The notes under the pieces are model-generated. The model was not told the origin of the DNA, did not search any database, and saw nothing but the letters and a program-made list of their open reading frames with translations. A stretch of 64,000 bases of DNA from Blastomussa wellsi. Taxonomy: Eukaryota; Cnidaria; Anthozoa; Scleractinia; Plerogyridae. The stretch lies in NCBI GenBank assembly GCA_947652115.1, contig OX393568.1:24280463-24344462 (forward strand), given 5' to 3'. This document shows, one piece after another, positions 1 to 10,800 of this stretch (within the stretch, counting starts at the first letter, position 1; each line of letters begins with the position of its first letter). The position numbers were made by a program, and so were the translations under genes.

Positions 1-715
1 CGATTTTGTAGCTTGGTTACCAAGTTTTCTAAACACGCTGTTTATCGAGCATTCTCGAAGATTTAAGACCTTCTTTGGTGTTTTGCCTGCCTGCTAAAGC
101 TGCTTTTTCATCTTCCACAGTTAGAAAGGTTTGTTTGCAATTAGTATGTCTGATTTTGTAAGCCTGTTTCAAACATTATGGACAAAATGCCCACATGTAC
201 ATGTGTTGTTAAAACGATTGCGGACATGCGAGAATATTAAAACTTCACAATGAAACTTGCTGTGATTGTTTCATATATCAGTAGTACTTACCTGAACAAT
301 AATTCTAAGAAATACAATATATTTAAGTTTTCCAATAAAATAAAGAAAACTTAGTTTTTGGCCCCAAAGTTAGGGGGTCGACTTATACACGAGGTCGACT
401 AATACACGGGTAAATACGGTAATCTGCCAACTGAAAAGTCCAAAAATATTACTTAAACCACCAGGTGAGTGGGGATAAAATGTCCTAGCATGACAGAAAA
501 ACCCACTAATCCTGACATATTCGACAAGACTTAAATTCTTTGCATGCTGATCACAGACAGCATGTTGCATTGTTGCCAAATAAGATAACAAGCATAAACT
601 TTTTGAAATATAATAATATTTGGAACATATATTAAATATATTAGCAGCCCAAAACAATATGCTAAGAACCTTAACAAATATACAACATGGTGCTTAGAAA
701 ATTTTAAATTTGTAC

Positions 716-753
716 CTGGGCTGCACTTTTATTTGTTGTCCAATAGCAAGTGC
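716..753 (-). CDS. Candidate small exon in GRHL territory
   Basis: A pyrimidine-rich acceptor ending cgcag and a donor CAG|gtacaa bound 38 bases. One reading frame gives ALAIGQQIKVQP plus a split Arg codon. It lies on the same strand as GRHL and downstream of its other exons, but phase continuity with the 1823-1878 exon is not established. Apart from this, the first 1.8 kb shows no convincing exon and is probably intronic. Confidence 0.25.
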
Positions 754-1822
754 CTGCGAAACAAAAAAGCAGTTTACTTAATAAATAACTACATGTATTA
801 ACAATTATAAAGCCAGGCATATACATGTAGACACAGACATCAACTGAGCCACATCTCTGAGAATTTGTGCAACAAAGTAGGTAATTTTGTTTTATAGAGT
901 GAAAAGGAAAGAAATCCAAATTTAACAGTACATTATCATGCAAGCATTGTATACACTGCACCTTTACACTTGACGTCACTTTTTCTTGCTTTAGACTGAC
1001 ATGATGGTTGCCATGGTCACCTTGAACTATTTGTGCACTAAAAAATAAAACACCCATCACCAATTGATTGGCAAAGCTGAGTATAATTATTGAATTATGT
1101 AAACAGTATTGGGTATTATCTGTTAACAATTCCCAGATCAAAAGAAGATTGAATTTATTGCTTTTTGGGACTTCCTTCATCCTTGAACTTGGAGGATCAA
1201 AATCACCCAAAATATTGAGACAACCACATATAGACCAGCTCTAATTTTAATATGACTTGAAACAGCAGAAAATATTGCTTCTGTCAACAATTCAATTAGA
1301 TATCCTTGACCAATATAATTCTATTACATTTGTAAACTGTACATCAATACTGTAATGGTTCCTGCCATGCAACATACGTAGTTGCCATGCGAGATCTCTA
1401 TTACAGTTTGTCACGTCACCCTAAAAAGATGCCCATGGGTAGCGAATTACTCTAGGAGAGTGGAGTCTTCTGCAACAACACAACACAATGGCCCTTGACC
1501 AGAGCTCCACCTTGCAATTGGATGGCTTGATCCAGTCCTATGTGATTATCATTGACAACAATGACTGCAAGGAGATCAAAACGACAAGGACCATGGGGTG
1601 GTGTCAACACAGCAGAGTTCCTGTTTTCAGAAAGCATCTACGGTACAGTTCTGCTCAAATGTAAGTTACCACCCTCTTGCGAGAAACAAGACTAGTCTCG
1701 TGAGAAACGAGAATTGTTTCACAGGAAACGAGAATCGTTATGGGAGGCTGTAGTGTATTGTACATTATCTTAGAATTAACTTGCTTATAATGCAAACTAC
1801 ATTTTTGTTTGTAAGATCTCAC

Positions 1823-1878
1823 CTGTGTTTTGGGGTCTTTATTTGCTGCACTGCTTGCAGAAAACTGAGTGTGGCCTG
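1823..1878 (-). CDS. Candidate next GRHL exon
   Basis: An acceptor (ttag at 1882-1879) and a donor (gtgaga from 1822) bound 56 bases. Read in the phase delivered by the preceding exon it gives QATLSFLQAVQQIKTPKH without a stop and leaves phase 2. An alternative AG three bases further in would drop the first Gln. I cannot match it to a known GRHL segment, since this linker is poorly conserved, so assignment rests on position and splice signals only. Confidence 0.35.
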
Positions 1879-2004
1879 CTAAGGTACATAAAACAAGGGT
1901 TACCATAAAAGGTTATAAAATCAGCAAACTAAAAGCAGGACTTTGATAAGAAGTTTCACTGTTTATCTGGGCTGCAACTCTCAGTCAAGTACAGAGTACT
2001 TCAC

Positions 2005-4631
2005 CTCTGATTGACCAGGACTTCCTGATTCGGAATCACTGTTTCCACTTTGTGAGTGATTGTTCCCTGAAGATGAACTGCCTTGACCAGCCGTTCCTCC
2101 AGAGCTATAACGGATAAAATGACGAGGAGTGGAGATAAAGCATTTGGTAAAAAAATAAGATAAATGCAATGGGGACAATGGTTTTTCGAATTGTTCCCTG
2201 AAGATGAACTGCCTTGACCAGCCGTTCCTCCAGAGCTATAATGGATAAAATGATGAGGAGCTGAGATAAAACATTTGGTAAAAAAAATAAGATAAATGCA
2301 ATGGGGACAATGGTTTTTCTACTTACGTGTTGAACCTTTTTCGTTAGAATAACAATATTATGCAAATTACGATAGCACTATCTCCCAATTTTACATGATT
2401 AACAATACAAAAATGTATAATATTTTTGACTAAATCTACCAACTCTTGCAAACTAGAATGAAAGTTACTGTAGAATTAATTTACCAAGTTGAAGGAAACA
2501 GAAACTTTCCATGAAAAGACCAATTATGGTCATGCATTATAATGACAGGCCATGAGTGGCAGGTACTGACAACATTGACCCTGACTCAACAGAAAATGAA
2601 AATATTTGTTTTCCACTGAGCCAAGGTCACGGTCATATCTTAGATACATTCAACAGTTTAGTAAGAATCCAAAATCTTCCTAATATCATGCAGAGCAATA
2701 TCTGAGCAACATCAGCATTCCACTGCACAAACAGAGGAACGTCCACACGAAACAACAATCAATTATCAGAAATAACATATATGCAACAGAATCAGAATCA
2801 GTACTTATTTTGAAGCACTTTATAAAATAACTAAACGTTTACATACATGATATAACTAAACGTTTAAAGGGCCCTAGTCAGCCTCCGCCATTTTCGATGC
2901 CATCGAAATTATGGTAAAGCGAAATCTTATTGCACTGCTGTAAGTTATGTTACTGAAAGCATTTAGTTACCAATTTAGCAAGTTTCTCAGTGATCTCCTT
3001 CGTTTCAACACGCTCAGCGTAAAATATAATACTGAAACTCTCGCATGTAAACAATAACAAAGGTGTGGCTGACTAGGACAACAATTGGTGCTTACTTTTA
3101 GCTGTCCATCATCGAGTTATGGTGCACTTGGGAAGATTGAAGAGCACTCAAGAAGGTTGAGTTGCTCTCAACGACTCAGGATGGTGCATGCCAAAGCATG
3201 AACCAAGAGCGGAATCTGATCCAGACAAGCAGTAACAAAAATGACTGGCATAAATCAATATTGAATCTCACTTGAAAACGAGAGTTGTTCAGAGGTTACG
3301 AAGTTAATATAAACTTAATAATTTCTCCAGGGTTTTGTTATTAATTTGGGATATGGGCTTGATGAGGGACAGTCCCTTAAAATATGAGAATAAGGGAAGA
3401 AACACTGAGATACTGGTACACGTATATGTACCAGACTATAACTTTCTTCAAGCTATGTTCAATTATGGCGCAAAAGATTGCGATCAACCAAACATCAAAA
3501 AGTTAAATAAATTTAGTTTTGTCCCAAGTCGGTTTCTCTCGAGTCAAACGAGGAACTGTATATAATTTAATTGTATACTTCTCCTATATATCGATTGGAC
3601 GAAAATATAAATATTTCCTGGTGCCTTGATTCATGGAGGTCTACATTACATAAATGCCACTTTCAACGCAATCTTGTTTTTCAATGTGACCTTGAAAACA
3701 ACAACGTCAAAAATCCACGATGCTCGATGCAATAATAACAAAACATAAACATTACGCTTTTAGCTTCGACAGGTTTTTATTAACAAATCAATAGAACAAA
3801 AGGCCAATGAAAATTGGCCTTCATAAGCCAGGAACTGATGGAAGAGGAAGAAATTTATATTCAAGTACTGAAGTAGAAGAATTCAATTTTTCTTTGCCAA
3901 AATCCCAACATGGCGCTGGGTAACAGATCAGACTTACCCCTGATTAGGTGGCGAAGGGGGTCCCTGGTTTGATTCCTCTGTCACCTCATAGTAATCATAC
4001 AAGAACCCAAGATTGGACGCCATATTCAAGTCCTCTCCGTTCACCAACAACGAAGATGTTATAGGCGAATCCATCTGTGAAACGTAAGCTTTCCAACTCC
4101 GGTCGTCGCGAACGTCTCGCACTCCTTCACTTGTTGGTGACCCGACTGCCGTCTTCGAGGAACTTCCCGACGAAACAACAATCGAATTTCCCTCCGTCGT
4201 TACTTTCCCTGCCATATTAACAGTCAGTCCAGTGCTTTTCCTATAAATTTAATGTCATAAGGACAACAAATTAGGACAATAAACTGCACAAAAGAGAAGG
4301 ATCTGGAGTTTACGCGCGTACGGCCAAACAAAAACTCCGCGCCAAAGGCCAAAAAGCACGCCAACTAACCGAATGATAGTCGTAAGGGAAACGCAAAAAA
4401 TATCCGAAAAGAGATCACTTACAATACTTGCTTCCTAGCTGTATAAGCCATGGCAAAAGGAATGCCAAACGCTAGAAACCTTCCAATCCATCTGATTTCT
4501 ACAATTTTTCCGTGAGAACACGCTGTTCGTAGCCCGCTCCTCTGACTCGAAACGATATTTTTTTTAGGGAAGTCTGAGAACGAATCGTCACGATCATTTT
4601 CGGCCGCAATCAATAACTTCTCGTTTACCAA
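2005..4631 (-). CDS. GRHL: Grainyhead-like transcription factor, N-terminal exons (partial; continues past left edge)
   Basis: Three minus-strand exons join in frame: 4631-4423, 4240-3938 and 2104-2005 (phases 2, 2, 0), each with GT and AG borders. The second exon encodes a conserved N-terminal block of grainyhead-like proteins: a SWKAY motif followed by an NGED stretch and LGFLYDYYEV, which matches from memory the vertebrate GRHL pattern AWKSF...NGDED...LGLLYDYYKV. The third exon is Ser/Gly/Gln-rich, as expected for a disordered linker. Family members are CP2-fold, sequence-specific activators controlling epithelial barrier genes in the nucleus. The CP2 DNA-binding and dimerisation domains are not in the window and should lie to the left. 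The ATG at 4631 adds about 70 residues before the second candidate start (ATG at 4215); it depends on an inferred splice and may be an alternative first exon. Confidence is high for the family, lower for the first exon. Confidence 0.75.
2060..2319. repeat. 131-bp tandem duplication spanning a GRHL splice acceptor
   Basis: The unit at 2060-2190 is repeated at 2191-2319 with only a handful of substitutions and one homopolymer length difference. Each copy contains the branch/pyrimidine region, the AG acceptor and about the first 45 coding bases of the GRHL Ser/Gly exon. Only the copy at 2060-2104 continues into a complete exon with a donor; the other runs into intron sequence with no GT at the break and is therefore a decoy acceptor. 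Confidence 0.85.
2873..3077. mobile_element. MITE-like element, copy 1 (CCTAGTCAGCC termini)
   Basis: Perfect 11-bp terminal inverted repeats CCTAGTCAGCC / GGCTGACTAGG lie 205 bp apart, with no ORF between them. A related copy occurs at 29305-29499 in NUDT6, with matching blocks CCATTTTCGAT-like, CATCGAAATTATG and GCATGTAAACAATAACA in the same order. Non-autonomous DNA transposon is the simplest reading. Confidence 0.75.
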
Positions 4632-5639
4632 AAAAGGAAATTGTCGTGACGTATTGCGTCATATTGACCAACAACCAAAATTGGCCCTCTCTGACCCTCT
4701 CTTGTTTCGAGCTTTTATAATAAAGCTTGCGATTGTTAGTCGTGAGGAGGAGCTAAATTAAATTCAAATCACAAATACGTTATTAAGCACCTGAGGCAGT
4801 TTTACGCCATGTCTAAAAAGATATTGGGACTTTTTCCACTTGGCAGACAGTGAGAAGGTAATGGACCGTGTGCTATATTCCGCAAAGTAGTTTTCCGAGT
4901 AACGTGTAGTTTCACTAAACGGAATTATATGCTGTGGCAGGTCAAAGAAAGGTATCAGTCCGCTAGCGGCCACTCTCGCCCTCCTCTAGCTCCTCAATAT
5001 CTCCACGTGTTGGTATCAGTGTACCCCAAGTGACAACCTCTGCTTCACGGTCACACGTTTCATAAAACCCCCAATAACGTATATATTTTCTAAAAGCTTA
5101 GCAATTGCAGATTCCGATTTTTACTTGATTTAAGGCAATAAATAAAACCCTTTCCTAAAATAGCGATCATTTTCCAAACGTAGGTAGTTCCACAAATTGA
5201 GTTCGTTTCCGGTCAGAATTTAACGGGAGAAAGCGAGCGACATCGCTATGTTTTCTTCACACCTTGATCTAAAAAAACCGTGTCGGGGAATTTTGATTAC
5301 TTGTCTGGTTTGTTTTTAAACTTTTAGTTTTTATAAAACACGCATTACCTTTGCCTAAATACTCATTACTTTCGAAGGAAGCAAAAAATAAAAATTCCCC
5401 AACACACTTTTTTTGCTACATTATCGGGCAACATTTTTGCCAAATTTCAGCGGAAAAGGATGAAAACTCGCTGTAAACGACTTGGAAACGTGTGCCTCAT
5501 TCGTTGAAATTTTAGTTTTGAGAAATAAAGCAACATGTACTTTGGGGCGTTTTCCGGTGTAGGGAGATTAGATCTCTAATTATATAGCTACACCAAAATC
5601 CATTATTGTCAACAGATGCATTTTTTATTAATTTTTGCC
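4632..5639. other. Intergenic / 5' region upstream of GRHL
   Basis: No supported gene. A 69-codon minus-strand frame at 4764-4973 ends in a CAG|gtgctt donor-like site, but its phase does not fit the next GRHL exon, so I do not call it. The rest is AT-rich DNA without a repeat I can name. Confidence 0.4.
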
Positions 5640-5870
5640 AACTGTCCAAATTTAAAATAAATTGGACAGTTTTTGCTCATGACAAACTGTCCAATTTAAG
5701 AAAAATCTGGATACCTTCCATAAAACAATCAATTGCATGTCAAGAAAAACTAGTTTTTAGGGCGAAAAAAAATTCCTCGAACTGCCAAATTGGACTTGGC
5801 CTACGGCCTCGTCCAATTTCGGAGTCCTCGGAATTTTTCTCATCCAATTATTTTCAAATTGGACAGCATG
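5640..5870. repeat. Nested inverted repeats built on AAATTGGACAGTT
   Basis: Alternating copies of AACTGTCCAAATTT and its complement occur at about 5640, 5657, 5683 and 5857, with weaker GTCCAATTT / AAATTGGAC copies around 5785-5820. The arrangement would fold into hairpins. It contains no convincing ORF and looks like a fold-back transposon or composite of one. Confidence 0.6.
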
Positions 5871-5947
5871 CAGTCCTATTACATATACAAATTACAACGT
5901 GTGTAGAGTAATTACCTATTGATCGATAAAATGAGGGCTCTTCTTTC

Positions 5948-6250
5948 TTAGACAATAAAGTAAGTCTGCAGTCGGGCCTAGTAACCCATCAGGCCGAGCT
6001 TATCCCGGTTTCTGTAGCATGAAGCGACAGAGAGTATTTCTACTCCCCCCTGGATGGGATGCTAGTCCATCGCAGGGTTACCCCCCAGCAGTAAATTCGC
6101 CGGTACCCATTTATACACCTGGGTGAAGAGAGGCACTGTGAGAGCAAAGTGTCTTGCCCAAGAACACAACGCAGTGGCCCGGCCAGGACTCGAACCCGGA
6201 CCGTCCGATCCAGAGTCCAGCGCACTAACCATTAGGCCACTGCGCCTCCC
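5948..6250 (-). mobile_element. tRNA-derived SINE
   Basis: Read on the minus strand, the head has an A-box-like TGGCCTAATGGTTAGTGCG and a B-box GGTTCGAGTCC at tRNA spacing. The body contains GTAACCCTGCGATGGACTAG and CCATCCAGGGGGGAGTAGAA. The same body blocks recur in order at 11036-11325 and 45000-45115, which defines a family of full-length or near-full-length copies in the window. Confidence 0.85.
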
Positions 6251-6303
6251 ACTCTTAGACAATAGAGCTCGCAATTACCAATCGTCCAGCAAGGCGGTCT
6301 CAA

Positions 6304-6673
6304 ATGCTGTTTCTAACGGGAAATACCGACAAGGCTCTCTGTTCCGCCGCTGCACTCGCTTTTTTGGACGCACTGGATGCAATAAGGTCAAAACTAAGTG
6401 AAAAAGCGCAATGGAGGAAGCAACGGGGATTTGAACGGCGAATCCGAAAAAGAAACCATGCTTTGGGAAATGAGAGTATCGATCAGGGTAAGACCGCCTT
6501 TTACACCTATTATTAGTAGTTGTACTGTATATATTTTAGTTGGCTATTCAGAATGTCAGCGAAGTGCGTACGTAACCTCGGGCGGACAATCGGCCGTGTA
6601 TCTGCAAAGCGCCAAAAAGAATATTATAACAGTTTTTAACTCCGTAAAGGGGGCAAGGCTCGGTGTTTTCTGA
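6304..6673 (+). CDS. Possible small two-exon protein gene, unknown function
   Basis: Exon 6304-6487 splices with GT/AG to exon 6540-6673; both sides stay open in the joined frame, ending at a TGA, giving 105 residues. The first exon encodes an Ala/Leu-rich helix (SAAALAFLDALDAIRSKL) followed by a strongly basic stretch rich in RKQR, RRIRKRN. The second is polar and unremarkable. I do not recognise a family. The gene sits just beside a SINE and upstream of EXOC1. It could be a real small gene, a fragment of a larger one, or chance. Confidence 0.35.
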
Positions 6674-6973
6674 ATCTTCCACAACTGGAGGACAAATGAA
6701 GAACTACGGTGAATCTTCTATTAATAATGACATGGCGCCGTAAAATGCTGGGATATATTTTGTGAAAGCTGGGAGCATCGAAGGCGAACTGCGCTCAAAC
6801 GGAGCGCCTGCGATTCAAAACTGTTTAGAAAACACGACAGCGCGTATTTGGGAATATAGGACTAATGAAAGCGGAGTATGTTTCCCGCGAAGGGCACTGT
6901 TCATTACAACAACTCACAATCCAAGACGATCCAATTGCAACACCAGCTTTCGCAGAAACATTTTCTAACAACG

Positions 6974-7186
6974 TCACATCTGATTTCCTTTAAGTTTCAA
7001 ACGGCTGGCACTGAGAACGGGAATCGCTTCGTCTTGTTCTTCGTCGAGACCTTCCAGTTCTAGCAATTTATCTTGCTCAAAGTATGAGCCTTTATCAATA
7101 GCGGCGAGCGGTGAGGTTTTCGGTTTCGGTACCTTCTTCGCACTTGAAAAGGGGCACGATCTTTTGCGTTTCTTTTTGGAAGACAT
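6974..7186 (-). CDS. Candidate first exon of a divergent minus-strand gene
   Basis: The frame starts MSSKKKRKRSCPFSSAKKVP, a Lys/Arg cluster resembling a nuclear localisation signal, and continues with an acidic LLELEGLDEEQDEAIP segment. It ends soon after a possible donor (AT|gtgacg near 6979). No partner exon to the left keeps the frame open convincingly. It is divergent from EXOC1, with about 640 bp between starts, which would suit a shared promoter. Function unknown. Confidence 0.3.
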   Translation of the reverse strand: MSSKKKRKRSCPFSSAKKVPKPKTSPLAAIDKGSYFEQDKLLELEGLDEEQDEAIPVLSASRLKLKGNQM

Positions 7187-7689
7187 CTACAAACAAATCG
7201 ATTACGAATGGCAGACCAATAGCAGGATGCAAAGCAAAACATGCTGCGCTTCTATCACATGACTTTTAATGACAGTTTAATTGATCATGACAACTTGTTC
7301 ATTCATAAAATCGTTTTTTCTTTATAACTTTGTCTAGGAGAAACCTTTTTTCGCAGAACTTTTTGCAATTAAAAGAGCTCAATGAGATCTACTTGGGGAT
7401 ATCAATAACTGAAATTTGGGGTACAGTGATACCTTAACCTGCGACAAAGCGTCTTCTTTATTGATGAAACGGTACGTATAGCAACTTTTGAGTCTCTTCT
7501 GATCGATATTATATTGCATGCAGGTTTACAAATTTTTGAAATTTAGATCCGTCAAGTCAGAACGCTTCTGGGCAATTCATTCAATTTCTGTAGCCCGGCA
7601 TTATTATCCCTTTTTTCTGTCCGTTTAACGTCGTCCGACCGACCCAAATTTTGGCGTTTTCCGGGATCTTCTGGCAGTGGTCGCGCAAA

Positions 7690-7827
7690 AACATTCGGAA
7701 TATACGGTCACGTGACCTGTGATAGCTTTAAGGTGCTGCGTTGCATTCTGGGACGGTATTAAAATTCAGGACCTTCCTCACTGCAGTAGCCGCAAAAGAT
7801 TGGTTCCAAGTTTATGATGATGTAAAC
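7690..7827 (+). promoter_or_regulatory. Probable EXOC1 promoter-proximal region
   Basis: This is directly upstream of the EXOC1 start. It holds GCATTCTGGGA, which matches part of the vertebrate ZNF143/Staf core when read on the other strand, and the start itself lies in ATGGCGGCC, similar to a YY1 element. Both are suggestions from motif memory only. Confidence 0.3.
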
Positions 7828-10800
7828 ATGGCGGCCATCAAGCACAATTTACAGAGGGATTTATTTAAACCAAGCGAGGAGCGACTTTATGGGGTTGTAA
7901 GTGTAACTAAAGCGGGAAAAAAGAAGAAAGCAAGCTTCCTCTGTATAGCAGGTTTGAATTCAGAGTACACCTGATCCGTGAAGTAGTTATACTTGCGTTA
8001 ATTTCCGTGTTTAAATTCCGCCAAGGCCCTAAACTTCATCTAACCCTAGCCTATTAAATCCAAAGGCTTGCATACGGACCAAACAATTAAGGAAAGAAAT
8101 CATACATAAAAAATGTTAATTACCGTCAAAGCGAGTTCTTTGCAGAAATTTAAAAATGAAATCTTATCAGCAAGCTAACTGCAAAGATCGCTTTTGAAAC
8201 CCTTAAACGTACAACTGTCTCGCATATATGGAGTATGGGTGACGGGTAGGTCAGCCAGCCAGTCCCCCAGATGGAGTGCACCCCCGCAAATCAGGGTACA
8301 TTCTGTGTATATCTCTTGCTGAAGATGTGCCATGGCTTTGGAAGCCTAGGCCAAGGTCCTTTGTTATTCTAACTTAAAAATAGTTATCTGGAGGTTGTTA
8401 AAACGCATCTACATAAAATGCAGTCTGTCCAGCAAATCTGCCATAAACCCCCACACACAAGCACCCATCACACTGACTAGATGAGTGGAAAGGAGAGAAT
8501 TTGCTAAACAAAACAGTCTTTAATACTACCATGACATCAGTGCATAATACCACAACAAAACGTTTGGGACCAGTACAGTTGGCTGCACACTCACTGGTTA
8601 GGTTAGTTAAATACAATTTAATCTCATATATGACTTATTATATTTTATTTACAACTAGGCAGGGACAGATGAAATTCAAAAATCTTGGCTTGCCCTTCAG
8701 ACAAGCTGTAATCTCATCTTACTATTGTAACCCAACTGCAAATCTTTGAGGAGCTAGCCTGAAAAATATCATTTTATTTGATTTTGGTCACTTAAATTTA
8801 ATTTATATTTACTCTAATTTACTTTACTGTAAGAAAAAAATTGTATTGTTTCAATTTCTCTTGAGAACTGTCTGGCAAATACAAATGTCAGATGTTTGCT
8901 AAGTATTGTTGTTCTTATGTTTGTTCAGTGACCACAGTAAAGCCAGAAACAGTATCCATTTACCAAGTGAAAAAGACAGAGAAAGATACTTATAAGAAGA
9001 GAACCAACTGGAGGCTGAAAGACCTCAAACTGCTTGATGGCAGAGATGATACTAATGTAAGAAATTTATTTATGTAAGAAATATTAAAAGCGACCCTGAG
9101 TGTATTGTTGAGTTACATAAGCACACAGGCATTTTTAAGAACACAAGAGAAGTGCATAGAGAAGCATGTGCATAGCTGAGTGCTTCTCGTACTTCCCAAG
9201 TGTTTTTAAGAATTCCCAAGTGCTTATAACTCAACAATGTATGAGTGCAAGATCTTTATTTCTTTTATAAAATGTTATAGAAATAACTCGATAAAGCATA
9301 CATGTGATGTAAGCCACATGCTTTATGGAGCTATAATAAACTCCAACTGACCAATCAAAGCACGTGCAATTCCTCAAACATTTTATAACATTCTATAAAC
9401 AAATTTGCATTTTCTTTGAGCATTAGAGCCAGACAATCAACAGATAAAAGAAAACAAGCTAGGGTAATGTTTAGTAGACACTATAAAATGTTTGAGGAGT
9501 TGTGTGTACTGGCATTGGTATTTCAAGTTTGTTATGATGCTGTAAAGCATGCAGCCTGCAGTGTTGGATCTAGAGGAGAGGCCCGGGAAGCCTGGGCCTC
9601 CCTATTTATGGTAATAGTCTACATATTCGGCATCGCACATAACTCCCCACCTCAATTTTTCAACCCCCCCCCCCCCAACAGCTCCAGGTTTGAATCTACC
9701 ACTGGCACATACTTAGTCAGCTTAAGTTATAATATTATAATAAATGCAGCTCACTAGCTAGTTAAGCAGGCAAATATACATGTATTGTTACCCTGTTGGT
9801 AATCGGCTTATATATAATACCTGCAGCATAGCTCACTAGCTAGCTGAGCAGGCAAATATACATATATTGTTACCCTGTTGGTAATCGGCTTATATATAAT
9901 ACCTGCAGCATAGCTCACTAGCTAGCTGAGCAGGCAAATATATTGTCACTTGGTAATCAGCTTAATATTAAAGTTTTAATTTTTTCTTTTGCACTTGTTA
10001 GGAAAATCCAGAATTCCATCTCCATTTTGACAAGACATACAAGTGGGTGGCAAGCAGTGTTCAGGACAAAAACAATTTCATAATTGCACTCTTGAAGGTA
10101 TCTAGATTTTAAGTCACAATATGTACCTTGAGTTAGAATTTCAAAATGTATTTGCAGCAACTGTAATATGCTCAGAGCAGATCTGTGCGGCATTTTTCCT
10201 AATGGTGCAATTGCTGCATGCCTGTTACACTTTTGAGTTACCAGAAGCTCAACGTTAAAATGGGAAGGTGCAGCGAACCGACAGCCAAACTGGTAATGTT
10301 CAAAACACATTTCATTTTTGCTTAGAATATAGTCTAGGATTTGTTTAATATGCATATTTTATTGCGTAATTTATATGTTTGATGGTAATCTTGATCTAGT
10401 TGTGCGAAAGGCACTTGACACAGAGGAAACCGACTTTAGTAAATATCAGCGTTATTGAAGGTATGGGCAAACTTACAAGTTATTTTTTGGATAGCAATAG
10501 TTGATACTGACAAGTACTCAATAAATATTCATTAGAAATCGCCTATTATACCCCCCTCACAAAAACAGGGCTTCTGATAATTAGTGGAAAAAAAAGTCAA
10601 ATTTCGCGAGATTTGCAGAGTGTCCCAGTGTCCGTACAAGTAACATGTGCCTGCATTACTACAGACAGCAGTTTCCTTTCACACTGCATATAGTGTCAAC
10701 GAAAAGTCTTCACATTGTGGCCAGTGCCCAGTTTTTCTCAACATTAATCTGAGAACGCCTGGTAGTTTTTGGTACGTTGTTTACTCGTGGCAGTGACGAA

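Noticed and set aside
1452..1637. Minus-strand 61-codon frame preceded by an acceptor-like TAG, possible GRHL exon
   Set aside because: The frame that fits the incoming phase hits a stop, and the sequence has no GRHL-like features.
4764..4973. Minus-strand 69-codon ORF with a donor-like end
   Set aside because: Its exit phase does not match the next GRHL exon and no other partner was found.
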